Program-made: the position numbers and the translations under genes | Notes under the pieces: model-generated | What the model was told of the DNA's origin: nothing | The model's input: the letters and a program-made list of their open reading frames with translations, nothing else | Databases searched by the model: none | In this document: positions 10,405-28,136 of the stretch, piece after piece | How positions within the stretch are numbered: position 1 is the stretch's first letter | Layout: every line of letters starts with the position of its first letter | Assembly: GCA_021786385.1 (NCBI GenBank) | Contig: JAJYNJ010000054.1 | Location: forward strand, 1 to 64,000 | Origin: Chloroflexota bacterium | GTDB taxonomy: Bacteria; Chloroflexota; Limnocylindria; Limnocylindrales; CSP1-4 | Direction of reading: 5' to 3' | DNA: 64,000 bases

Positions 10405-11826
10405 GTGAGACAGATGACGCTGCGCTTGACCAATACCTTGACGGGGCGGCCCGAGCCGTTCGTGCCGTTCGTGCCCGGCCATGTCGGCATGTACACGTGC
10501 GGTCCGACCGTGTACGCACCTGCGCACGTGGGTAACTTCCGGAGCTTCCTGTTCGCGGACCTGCTGCGTCGCTATCTCGCCTGGCTGGGGTTCGACGTGA
10601 CATGGGTGATGAACATCACCGACGTCGACGACAAGATCATCCGCGATGCCCGGCGGGAGGGCGTGCCGATCCGCTCGCTGTCCGAGCGCTACGCGGCGGT
10701 CTTCCTCGACGATGCCCGTCGGCTGCGCATGACGCCGCCGGACGTGATGCCGCGCGCGACGGAGCACATCCCGGAGATGGTGACGCTGATCGAGCAGCTG
10801 CTCGCGAAGGGCCACGCGTACCGGACCGACGACGGTTCGATCTTCTTTCGGATCGCGAGCTGGCCGGCCTACGGTCGACTGGCCCGCTTGGACCCGACCC
10901 GGCAGCGGGTCGGCGAGCGCGTCGAGTCCGACGAATACGACAAAGACGACGTCCGCGACTTTGCGCTCTGGAAGGGCCCTCGGGAAGGCGAGCCGAGGTG
11001 GGAGACCGCCATCGGGCCCGGCCGACCGGGCTGGCACATCGAGTGCTCCGCGATGAGCATGCGGTACCTCGGGCCAACGTTCGATATCCACACCGGCGGG
11101 GTCGACCTGATCTTTCCGCACCACGAGGACGAGATTGCACAATCCGAGGCCGCAACCGGCCGGCAGTTCGTCCGAACCTGGCTCCACTGCGCCCACCTGC
11201 AGATGGGCGGCGAGAAGATGGCCAAGCGGACGGGCAACATCGAGCGGCCGGCCGACGTCTACGCGCGCGGCTACTCGCCCCGGGCGTTGCGCTATGCGTT
11301 GATCGCGGCGCATTACCGGGCGCCCCTCGAGTTCGGCGAGGAGTCGATGCGCGCGGCGGCGGCGGCGGTCGACCGGCTGGCCACCGCGCTGGCGGCGCTC
11401 GACACGTACCGCAAGGACGGACCGGGTGATCCCGCGCTGCCGGCGTTGCTCGAGGAAGCGCGGACCAGGTTCACCGCGGCGCTCGACGACGACCTCAATA
11501 TCTCCCCGGCGTTGGCCGCGGTCTTCGACCTCGTGCGCGAGCTGAACCGCCGCGTCGACGCGCGCGCGCTCTCGACCGCCGACGCGTCCTCCGCGGCCGC
11601 CTTCCTGCGCGACCTGGACCGCGTGCTCGGGGTGATGGAGGAGGAGCCGGAGCAGCTGGAACCGGAACTGGCGCGTCTCCTCGAGGAGCGTGCTGCCGCC
11701 CGCGCTCGCCGCGACTGGGCGACCTCGGACCGGCTGCGCGACGAACTGGCCGATCGGGGGGTGCTGATCGACGACACGAAGGACGGGCAGCGCTGGCGCC
11801 GGGCTGCCGAGGCGCGACGTGGCTGA
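10405..11826 (+). CDS. cysS: Cysteinyl-tRNA synthetase
   Basis: 'YTCGPTVYAPAHVGNFRSFLFADLLRR', 'NITDVDDKII', 'GWHIECSAMSM', 'GGEKMAKRTGN'. Start uncertain (TTG 10402, GTG 10405 or ATG 10414). Confidence 0.95.
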   Translation: MRQMTLRLTNTLTGRPEPFVPFVPGHVGMYTCGPTVYAPAHVGNFRSFLFADLLRRYLAWLGFDVTWVMNITDVDDKIIRDARREGVPIRSLSERYAAVFLDDARRLRMTPPDVMPRATEHIPEMVTLIEQLLAKGHAYRTDDGSIFFRIASWPAYGRLARLDPTRQRVGERVESDEYDKDDVRDFALWKGPREGEPRWETAIGPGRPGWHIECSAMSMRYLGPTFDIHTGGVDLIFPHHEDEIAQSEAATGRQFVRTWLHCAHLQMGGEKMAKRTGNIERPADVYARGYSPRALRYALIAAHYRAPLEFGEESMRAAAAAVDRLATALAALDTYRKDGPGDPALPALLEEARTRFTAALDDDLNISPALAAVFDLVRELNRRVDARALSTADASSAAAFLRDLDRVLGVMEEEPEQLEPELARLLEERAAARARRDWATSDRLRDELADRGVLIDDTKDGQRWRRAAEARRG

Positions 11827-13285
11827 TCGGAGCGGCGGAGGCGCGGGCCGCAACGGTCGGCACGGGCCGCCGGGCGGCGCTGGCGAGCACGGAGGGAAAG
11901 GTCGGCACGGGCCGCCGGGCGGCGCTGGGCAACACGGTGAGGGTGGGGGGCCCGCCGGCGGGCCGGGTGGACCGGATCGACAGCCGCAGCGCGGAGGGAA
12001 CCCGGGGTCGGGCCCGCGGGGTCGCCCAGGCGGCCGTGCACCATCCGGCGGCCGTGCACCATCCGGCGGCCGTGCACCATGGGGCTGGGAGCCTCCCGAT
12101 CGTCGAGCGTGGCCGCCGCCCTCGGGTGGCCGCGAGTCCCTGCAACGCGGCCCGGCCGCGCGACCGGGCGCTGGGCGCCCGCCACGGCCGTGGGAACGCC
12201 CCAGCCTTGCCGAAGGGCCCCGGGGGAGGGGTGCCGCACCGCGCGGGCCGTCCTCGATGCCGGGCCGCGGCGGGGGGCCGGTGGTGGAGGGCGTCGCCGC
12301 GCCTCGATCCGTGCCGGCGCAGCTCCGCCCCGGGGAAGGTGAGCGGCTCGTTGGCCCGGCCGAGGAGCTCGTCGCTGGGCGGCGACCGGTCGAGGAGGCG
12401 TTCGCTGCCCGCCGGCCTGCGCACCGGCTCCTCGTGGTGCCGCAACGCCGCGGGGCACTCGAAGCGCTCGTGCTCCACGCGGCCAGACTGCGCATCCCCG
12501 TCGTCGAGGTAGCGGGCGGGACGCTGACGGCGCTGGCGGGCTTCGACGGACACCAGGGAGTGGCGCTCGTGGTCGGGCCGCGGCGCTGGGCCTCGCTCGA
12601 CGACGTGCTGGCGCGCGCGGTTGCCCGTTCCGAGCCGCCCTTTGTGTTGGTGCTCGACTCGCTCGAGGACCCGCAGAATCTGGGGACCCTGCTGCGCAGC
12701 GCGGATGCCTGTGGCGTCCACGGCGTGATCTTCCCGACGCGCAACGCGGCGCCGCTGACCCCAGCCGCGATCAAGGCGTCCGCGGGCGCGGTCGAACACC
12801 TGCTGCTGGTCCCGGTGGACGACCTTCCGGGCGCTCTGGCCGATCTGCGTGCGCGGGGGCTGCACCTCGTGGGGGCCGACGCGGACGCGCCGCTTTCGTA
12901 CCGCGACGCCGATCTGCGGGGCCCGCTCGCGCTCGTCGTCGGCAGCGAAGGGAAGGGGATGACCGGGCCGGTGCGCCGACGCCTCGAATTGGCGGTGCGG
13001 ATCCCGATGCGGGGTCACGTCGGGTCGCTCAACGCCGCCGTGGCCGGGTCGGTGCTGCTCTTCGAGGCCGCCGCGCAGCGGCCCGTCCCGCGACCACTCG
13101 CGGCAGCACCGCCCGTCCTGTCGCCGGAGGGCCCACCCGCGGACGAGCGGCGCGACGCCGGTGACGAGGGATCACGCGACGACGCGCGGCCGCGCCCCGC
13201 AGCGGCACCGCCGGAACCACCGAGCCGCGCAGCGGATCGATCGGTTGAGCCCGACCCGGGCGACCTGCTGCTGCCGGACCGGTGA
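11819..13285 (+). CDS. rlmB: TrmH/SpoU family RNA methyltransferase (RlmB-like) with Gly/Arg/Pro-rich N-terminal extension
   Basis: SpoU core 'VLDSLEDPQNLGTLLRSADACGVHGVIFP...LVVGSEGKGM...IPMRGHVGSLNAAVAGSVLLFEA'. GTG start overlaps cysS stop. Confidence 0.85.
   Translation: MADRSGGGAGRNGRHGPPGGAGEHGGKGRHGPPGGAGQHGEGGGPAGGPGGPDRQPQRGGNPGSGPRGRPGGRAPSGGRAPSGGRAPWGWEPPDRRAWPPPSGGRESLQRGPAARPGAGRPPRPWERPSLAEGPRGRGAAPRGPSSMPGRGGGPVVEGVAAPRSVPAQLRPGEGERLVGPAEELVAGRRPVEEAFAARRPAHRLLVVPQRRGALEALVLHAARLRIPVVEVAGGTLTALAGFDGHQGVALVVGPRRWASLDDVLARAVARSEPPFVLVLDSLEDPQNLGTLLRSADACGVHGVIFPTRNAAPLTPAAIKASAGAVEHLLLVPVDDLPGALADLRARGLHLVGADADAPLSYRDADLRGPLALVVGSEGKGMTGPVRRRLELAVRIPMRGHVGSLNAAVAGSVLLFEAAAQRPVPRPLAAAPPVLSPEGPPADERRDAGDEGSRDDARPRPAAAPPEPPSRAADRSVEPDPGDLLLPDR
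12031..12080 (+). repeat. 18-bp tandem repeat (cggccgtgcaccatccgg)x2.8 inside the rlmB-like gene
   Basis: Exact tandem copies encoding GGRAPS repeats. Confidence 0.9.
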
Positions 13286-13380
13286 CGCCGCAGATGGGAG
13301 GGCTGAACCGCCGGATGCGCGAGCGGTGGCGGGCGAGCGGCGTCACGAACGGGGCCTCGGCAGGGCGACGCGGTGTATGC

Positions 13381-13410
13381 TTGACCCTCTCCGGCGGCCG
13401 CCGGTACCAT
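13381..13410 (+). promoter_or_regulatory. Promoter of tRNA-tuf operon (TTGACC-18-TACCAT)
   Basis: TTGACC 13381-13386, 18-nt spacer, TACCAT 13405-13410; upstream of the first tRNA. Confidence 0.65.
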
Positions 13411-13456
13411 ACGCGTTGCGGGCGGAGCCTTCCTGCGGTAGATTCCTGCCTCGCGT

Positions 13457-13532
13457 GCCGACGTAGCTCAATTGGCAGAGCGGCGGTTTTGTAAACCGCG
13501 GGTTCCGGGTTCGAGTCCCGTCGTCGGCTCCA
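13457..13532 (+). tRNA. tRNA-Thr (TGT)
   Basis: Cloverleaf gccgacg...cgtcggctcca; anticodon loop TTTGTAA; TTCGAGT T-loop; encoded CCA. Confidence 0.95.
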
Positions 13533-13601
13533 TTCGAAGAGGAGCACTGCGTTCGACCTCTTCACCACGCCGGGGAAGCTCCCGGGAACGCAGTCGACCG
13601 T

Positions 13602-13686
13602 GGGTAGGTTGAGCAGGTGGTGAGCTCAGCTGACTGTAAATCAGCCGCCTTCGGCTGTAGAGGTTCGATTCCTCTCCTGCCCACCA
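13602..13686 (+). tRNA. tRNA-Tyr (GTA)
   Basis: gggtagg...cctgcccacca; anticodon loop CTGTAAA; long variable arm typical of bacterial tRNA-Tyr. Confidence 0.93.
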
Positions 13687-13702
13687 GCCATTCTCCCTGC
13701 GG

Positions 13703-13778
13703 GCCCACATAGCTCAGTCGGCAGAGCACTTCCTTGGTAAGGAAGAGGTCATCGGTTCAAATCCGATTGTGGGCTCCA
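13703..13778 (+). tRNA. tRNA-Thr (GGT)
   Basis: gcccaca...tgtgggctcca; anticodon loop TTGGTAA. Confidence 0.95.
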
Positions 13779-13829
13779 GCCCCATTCTGAGCGGATCGGT
13801 CCGCAACCTGAGGAGTCGATAGCGCCGCG

Positions 13830-15026
<1,197 letters not shown>

Positions 15027-15029
15027 GGC

Positions 15030-15194
15030 ATGGCGAAGGTTGAGAACCGGCCGGTCATCCAGCTCGCCTGCACGGAGTGCAAGGAGCGCACGTACACGAC
15101 CGAGAAGAACAAGAAGAACGACCCGGGGCGCATCGAGCTCCGCAAGTACTGCCCGCGCTGCCGGCGGCACACGCTGCACCGCGAGGCGAAATAG
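15030..15194 (+). CDS. rpmG: 50S ribosomal protein L33 (zinc-type)
   Basis: My translation: [54 protein letters not shown]; two CxxC pairs; not in supplied ORF track because short. Confidence 0.95.
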   Translation: MAKVENRPVIQLACTECKERTYTTEKNKKNDPGRIELRKYCPRCRRHTLHREAK

Positions 15195-15206
15195 GGGGAT
15201 CGGCAC

Positions 15207-15282
15207 AGGCGCGTAGCTCAATTGGTAGAGCTCTGGTCTCCAAAACCAGTGGTTGTCGGTTCGAGTCCGGCCGCGCCTGCCA
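15207..15282 (+). tRNA. tRNA-Trp (CCA)
   Basis: aggcgcg...cgcgcctgcca; anticodon loop CTCCAAA. Confidence 0.95.
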
Positions 15283-15308
15283 CGTTCGCCCAGAGATCGA
15301 GAGGGACA

Positions 15309-15500
15309 TTGCCGCCCGTGGACCGCATCCGACGCTTCATCGACGAAGCGTGGTCCGAATTGAAGAAAGTCACCTGGCCGACGCGCGAGCAGACACGCAA
15401 CCTCACCGTGCTCGTGTTGGTGATCAGCGCCGCGATCGGCCTCTACATCACCGTGTTCGACGTCCTGTTCGCGCAGGTCGTCCAGTTCCTGACCGCGTGA
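15309..15500 (+). CDS. secE: Preprotein translocase subunit SecE
   Basis: '[53 protein letters not shown]'; listed ORF start lies inside tRNA-Trp, so TTG 15309 or GTG 15318 preferred. Confidence 0.92.
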   Translation: MPPVDRIRRFIDEAWSELKKVTWPTREQTRNLTVLVLVISAAIGLYITVFDVLFAQVVQFLTA

Positions 15501-15502
15501 CC

Positions 15503-16072
15503 ATGTCCGGCTCCGACGCGCCCGTCCGTCCCGAGAAACACTGGTACGTGATCCACACGTACTCGGGCTACGAGAACAAAGTGAAAGCCAACCTCGAGCA
15601 CCGCATCGAGTCGATGGGCATGGAGGATCGGATCTTCCAAGTGCTCGTCCCGATGGAGGACGAGATCGAGATTCGTCAGGGGCAGCGCCACACGGTCCAG
15701 AAGAAGGTCTATCCGGGCTACGTCCTAGTGGAGATGATCCTCGACCCCGAGTCCTGGTTCGTGGTCCGCAACACGCCCGGCGTGACGAGCTTCGTGGGGG
15801 GCGGCAACATCCCGGGGACTCGCAGCGAACCCGTCCCCCTCGCCGAGCACGAGGTCAAACAGATCCTGCGGCAGATGGGCGTGGAGGCGCCCAAGTACCG
15901 CGTCGCATTCACCAAGGGCCAGAGCGTGCGCGTCACGGACGGCCCCTTCGCCGAGTTCATCGGGACGGTGGACGAGGTCAACCCCGAGCGGAACAAGGTC
16001 AAGGTGCTCGTGAGCATCTTCGGCCGCGAGACGCCGGTCGAGCTCGACTTCCTCCAAGTCGAGAAGCTCTAA
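15503..16072 (+). CDS. nusG: Transcription termination/antitermination protein NusG
   Basis: '[26 protein letters not shown]', KOW region '[21 protein letters not shown]'; ATG 15503. Confidence 0.97.
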   Translation: MSGSDAPVRPEKHWYVIHTYSGYENKVKANLEHRIESMGMEDRIFQVLVPMEDEIEIRQGQRHTVQKKVYPGYVLVEMILDPESWFVVRNTPGVTSFVGGGNIPGTRSEPVPLAEHEVKQILRQMGVEAPKYRVAFTKGQSVRVTDGPFAEFIGTVDEVNPERNKVKVLVSIFGRETPVELDFLQVEKL

Positions 16073-16090
16073 CCGAGAGGCAGCGAGTCC

Positions 16091-16513
16091 GTGGCCAAGA
16101 AGATCCGAGTCGTGCTGACCCTGCAGCTGCCCGCCGGCAAGGCGACGCCTGCGCCGCCGGTGGGGACGGCGCTCGGCCCGCACATCAACGTGGTCGAATT
16201 CTGCAAGTCCTACAACGAGAAGACGGCTGGCCAGGTCGGGCAGGTCATCCCGGCGCAGATCACGGTCTACGAGGACCGCTCCTTCACGTTCGTCCTCAAG
16301 ACGCCGCCCGCCGCCAACCTGCTGCGTAAGGCCGCCGGCATCGAGCATGGCTCGGCCACGCCGGGGCGAACCCCGGCCGGTACGGTGACGCGGGCCCAGG
16401 TCCGGGAGATCGCGCAGACCAAGTTGGTCGACCTCAACGCCAGCGACCTCGACGCGGCGACCCGCATGATCGAGGGGACGGCGCGCTCGATGGGCATCGA
16501 GGTCGTCGACTAG
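16091..16513 (+). CDS. rplK: 50S ribosomal protein L11
   Basis: '[35 protein letters not shown]'; GTG start. Confidence 0.98.
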   Translation: MAKKIRVVLTLQLPAGKATPAPPVGTALGPHINVVEFCKSYNEKTAGQVGQVIPAQITVYEDRSFTFVLKTPPAANLLRKAAGIEHGSATPGRTPAGTVTRAQVREIAQTKLVDLNASDLDAATRMIEGTARSMGIEVVD

Positions 16514-16625
16514 CCGACACACGACGGCGCCTGGGTCCCGGCCGGAGACCCCGCGCGGAGTTGGATCCGGCCCGTCGACCCCGCGTCGAGAGGGGAGGCC
16601 GCGGAGGCGGCCGAGAAGGAGCGAG

Positions 16626-17336
16626 ATGGCACCGCACGGCAAGAAATACCTGGAGGCCGCCAAGCTCGTCGAGCGCGAGCGGCTGTACCCGCCGGCCGAG
16701 GCGGCCGCGCTGTTGAAGCAGACCTCGGTCGTGGCGTTCGATGCGACCGCCGAGGTCCACATCCGCCTTGGCGTCGACCCGCGCCACGCCGACCAGATGG
16801 TGCGCGGGACGGTCGTGCTGCCCCATGGAACCGGGCGCCAGGTGCGCGTCCTGGTCTTCGCCCAGGGCGAGAAGGCGCGTGAGGCGTCCGAGGCCGGGGC
16901 CGACATCGTCGGGGGCGAGGAGCTGGTCAAGAAGATCGAGTCGGGCTGGCTCGAGTTCGACGTTGCGCTTGCGACACCCGACATGATGGGCATGGTGGGG
17001 CGGCTCGGGAAGATCCTGGGCCGGCGCGGCCTGATGCCGAACCCGAAGTCGGGGACGATCACGTTCGACCTGGCACGCGCCATCCGCGAGGTCAAGGCGG
17101 GGCGCGTCGAGTTCAAGGTCGACAAGGGCGGGATCATCCACGCCCGTTTCGGCAAGACCTCGTTCCCCGAAGAGCAGCTCGTCGAGAACCTGGCCACGCT
17201 CGTCGACGCCGTGAACCGTGCCAAGCCCGCCGCGGCCAAGGGGCAGTACTTCCGCGGCCTCACGGTGGCCTCGACGATGGGGCCGGGGATCCGCGTCGAT
17301 GTGCCCGCGCTGCTGGCGGCGGCTGCCCAGGGGTAA
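16626..17336 (+). CDS. rplA: 50S ribosomal protein L1
   Basis: '[29 protein letters not shown]'. Confidence 0.98.
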   Translation: MAPHGKKYLEAAKLVERERLYPPAEAAALLKQTSVVAFDATAEVHIRLGVDPRHADQMVRGTVVLPHGTGRQVRVLVFAQGEKAREASEAGADIVGGEELVKKIESGWLEFDVALATPDMMGMVGRLGKILGRRGLMPNPKSGTITFDLARAIREVKAGRVEFKVDKGGIIHARFGKTSFPEEQLVENLATLVDAVNRAKPAAAKGQYFRGLTVASTMGPGIRVDVPALLAAAAQG

Positions 17337-17439
17337 GCCGCGGCGCGCAGCCCGCGGGCCGCGGCATGGTGCGCTGGCCGACCACCGCGCACGATACGAG
17401 CGGCGCCGGCATCGCCGGGCGTCGCAGCCAATCGAAGAC

Positions 17440-17636
17440 CGTTCCGCCGGAGACAGCGGGCGTCCGCCCCGAGAGGGGTGGCTGAAATCGTGGGACCTCC
17501 CGGGCCTCGGCCCGGGAACCTACGGGCACGCCGAGGCGAGCTCATCGTTCGGGTCCACTGCCCGGGCGCGTGCGCCCCTCGCGGAACGACGCAAGGGGCG
17601 CCTGGGTACCAGGCGTCCGACAGGAAAGGAGGGCCC
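17440..17636 (+). ncRNA. Candidate L10 (rplJL) leader RNA
   Basis: About 300-nt rplA-rplJ gap with strong structure including the perfect palindrome cccgggcctcggcccggg (17499-17516); position matches known L10 leader elements. Boundaries approximate. Confidence 0.45.
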
Positions 17637-18173
17637 ATGCCCACCGAGGCCAAGCGGGCGACCGTGGCGGCGCTCACCGAGGCGTTCTCGGCGGCGTCGA
17701 CGTCGATCGTCACCGACTACCGAGGCCTCAGCGTTGCCGACCTGGCCGCCATCCGTCGCGCGCTGCGTCCGCAGGGCGTGACATACCGCGTCGTCAAGAA
17801 CCGCCTCGCGAAGATCGCCGCGGAGCAGGCGGGGAGGCCTGAGCTCGGGTCGCTCCTCGACGGGCCCAGCGCGATCGCGCTCGGCTCGGGCGACGAGGTC
17901 GCCGTGGCGCGGGCGCTGCTCGACGCGATCCGCCCCTACCGCAACCTGAAGGTGCGCGGGGCGGTGCTGCGGCAGCGGCGCATCGGTGCCGACGACGTGA
18001 CCCGGCTCGCCACGTTGCCCGGGCGCGAGCAGCTGCTGAGCCAGTTGGCCGGCGCCGTCGGTTCCCCGTTGACGACGTTGGCGAGCCTGCTCGCCGCGCC
18101 GCTGCGGAACCTGGGCTATGCCCTGCGGCAACTGCAGGAGCAGCGCGCCAGCGAAACGGGCGAGGCCGCCTGA
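17637..18173 (+). CDS. rplJ: 50S ribosomal protein L10
   Basis: '[61 protein letters not shown]'; SD 'aggaaaggag' before ATG 17637. Confidence 0.96.
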   Translation: MPTEAKRATVAALTEAFSAASTSIVTDYRGLSVADLAAIRRALRPQGVTYRVVKNRLAKIAAEQAGRPELGSLLDGPSAIALGSGDEVAVARALLDAIRPYRNLKVRGAVLRQRRIGADDVTRLATLPGREQLLSQLAGAVGSPLTTLASLLAAPLRNLGYALRQLQEQRASETGEAA

Positions 18174-18240
18174 CGGCGGTTCCGGCGCCCGATCCGGAAC
18201 GGACCAACTTCATCACGACACGAACGGAGCGTACGCACAG

Positions 18241-18630
18241 ATGGGACTGACCCAGGAGCAGATCCTCGAGGCGATCGACGGGATGACCGTCCTCGAGCTG
18301 TCGGAGTTCATCAAGAAGTTCGAGGAGCGCTACGGCGTGAGCGCCGCGGCGCCGGTGGCGGTGGCCGCCGCCCCGGCTGCCGGCGTCCCCGCGGCCCAGG
18401 CGGCCCCCGAAGAAGAGCAGACCGAGTTCACCGCGATCCTGAGCGCCGTCGGGCCGAACAAGATCCCGGTGATCAAGGTCGTGCGTGAGCTGACCGGCCT
18501 CGGCCTCAAGGAGGCCAAGGACCTGGTGGACAACGCGCCCAAGCCGGTCAAGGAGGCCGTCTCCCGCGAGGAGGCCGAGAAGATCAAGGCCGCCCTTGCC
18601 GAGCAGGGCGCGACCGTCGAGATCAAGTAG
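18241..18630 (+). CDS. rplL: 50S ribosomal protein L7/L12
   Basis: '[56 protein letters not shown]'; ATG 18241. Confidence 0.98.
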   Translation: MGLTQEQILEAIDGMTVLELSEFIKKFEERYGVSAAAPVAVAAAPAAGVPAAQAAPEEEQTEFTAILSAVGPNKIPVIKVVRELTGLGLKEAKDLVDNAPKPVKEAVSREEAEKIKAALAEQGATVEIK

Positions 18631-18671
18631 CCGGGCATGCCCCGCGGGCCGCGGGGGTCGGGCGAGCGGAC

Positions 18672-18694
18672 GCGGGGTCCCGGCGGGGCCCCGC
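18672..18694 (+). other. Strong hairpin in rplL-rpoB gap (attenuator/terminator candidate without U tract)
   Basis: gcggggtccc-ggc-ggggccccgc: 10-bp stem (one G-T pair), followed by tctctcc. Confidence 0.5.
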
Positions 18695-18727
18695 TCTCTC
18701 CGCGCTCGTGCGCTGCGGACCCGGTGT

Positions 18728-18755
18728 TTGACACGACCGCCGCGTGTGATATGCT
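18728..18755 (+). promoter_or_regulatory. Promoter for rpoBC (TTGACA-16-TATGCT)
   Basis: TTGACA 18728-18733, TATGCT 18750-18755, about 60 nt upstream of rpoB ATG. Confidence 0.8.
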
Positions 18756-18813
18756 AGGCCGTCTGTGAGCGCGGCCCCCCTGTCATCTCTTCTCCTCCGT
18801 CAAGGAGCGATTC

Positions 18814-22311
<3,498 letters not shown>

Positions 22312-22416
22312 GCACCCGCACACCACGCGGCGCCGGCCTTTCGGCCGGGGGCGGCGCCGCTCGCCGATGGTCCCGGATCGCGTCTCGGAGGGGCCCCCGA
22401 GACGCGGAGGAGAACG

Positions 22417-26976
<4,560 letters not shown>

Positions 26977-27150
26977 ACCGTGCGCCGGGCCGCCGTGCGG
27001 CCGGACCGGCGCGTCGACTCCCGTCTCGGCGGCCGTCGCCACGGTGCGCACGGGCGGGTCGGGCGTGTGGCCCGACCGTTCGTCGCGTGGTCCGGCCGCC
27101 GGCGGGGGCCCTTGCGGCAGGCACCACCACGTCGATAGATTCGCGAGCCA

Positions 27151-28122
27151 ATGGACTCGACGCCGAACCTCTTCACCCGTTGTCCGACCAACCCGATCAT
27201 CACGCCTGACGATCTCCCGTACCCGGTCAACACCGTCTTCAATCCGGGTGCGGCGGTGGTGGATGGCCAAACGGTCCTATTGATGCGCGTCGAGGACCGG
27301 CGGGGGATCTCGCACCTGACGGTCGCCCGCAGCCCGGACGGCGTCGGTGGGTGGGTCATCGACCCGCGCCCCGGCCTGCAGTCGGCGCCGCAGCGCCACC
27401 CCGAGGAGGTCTGGGGGATCGAGGATCCTCGTGTGACCTGGCTGCCCGAACGGCGACAATGGGCGATCGCCTACACGGCCTACAGCCGCCGGGGGCCGCT
27501 CGTCTCGCTCGCGGTGACGCCCGACTTCCGCACCTTCCAGCGGCTCGGACCGGCGATGCCCCCCGACGACAAAGATGCCGCGCTCTTCCCCCGCCGCTTC
27601 GGTGGGCGTTGGGTGTTGATCCACCGACCGATCCCGGTGCGCGGCGACGCGCACATCTGGATCTCCTATTCCCCGGACCTGCGCCACTGGGGCGATCACA
27701 CGCTGCTCCTGGAGGCGCGCGAGGGTGCCTGGTGGGACGCGGGCAAGGTCGGACTTGGTCCGCCACCCCTGGAGACACCCGAGGGCTGGCTCATCATGTA
27801 CCACGGGGTGCACGTCACCGCATCCGGGTCGCTCTACCGCTTGGGGCTGGCGCTCCTCGACCTCGACGACCCGCGGATCGTCCTGCACCGCAGCGACGAA
27901 TGGGTCTTCGGTCCGGCGCAGCCGTACGAGCGGATCGGCGATGTGGTCGGGGTCGTCTTCCCGTGCGGCTGGGTGCACGACCAGGTTTCAGACGAGCTGC
28001 GCGTCTACTACGGTGCCTCCGACACCGCGATCGGCCTCGCCACGGCCAAACTGCGCGAGGTGCTCGACTACGTGCGGAGCTGTCCGCGGCCGCAGCGCCG
28101 GCGCGCCTCCGACCGTCCCTGA
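27151..28122 (+). CDS. GH130-like glycosidase / mannoside phosphorylase family protein
   Basis: 'NTVFNPGAAVVDGQTVLLMRVEDRRGISHL', 'GIEDPRVTWL', 'DDKDAALFPRRFGGRWVLIHRP', 'YYGASDTAIGLATAKL' match the five-bladed GH130 style. Confidence 0.85.
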   Translation: MDSTPNLFTRCPTNPIITPDDLPYPVNTVFNPGAAVVDGQTVLLMRVEDRRGISHLTVARSPDGVGGWVIDPRPGLQSAPQRHPEEVWGIEDPRVTWLPERRQWAIAYTAYSRRGPLVSLAVTPDFRTFQRLGPAMPPDDKDAALFPRRFGGRWVLIHRPIPVRGDAHIWISYSPDLRHWGDHTLLLEAREGAWWDAGKVGLGPPPLETPEGWLIMYHGVHVTASGSLYRLGLALLDLDDPRIVLHRSDEWVFGPAQPYERIGDVVGVVFPCGWVHDQVSDELRVYYGASDTAIGLATAKLREVLDYVRSCPRPQRRRASDRP

Positions 28123-28136
28123 GCCGGCTTCCGGCG

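Noticed and set aside
22312-22416. Hairpin ccggcctttcggccgg between rpoB and rpoC as terminator
   Set aside because: No U tract; rpoBC co-transcription expected.
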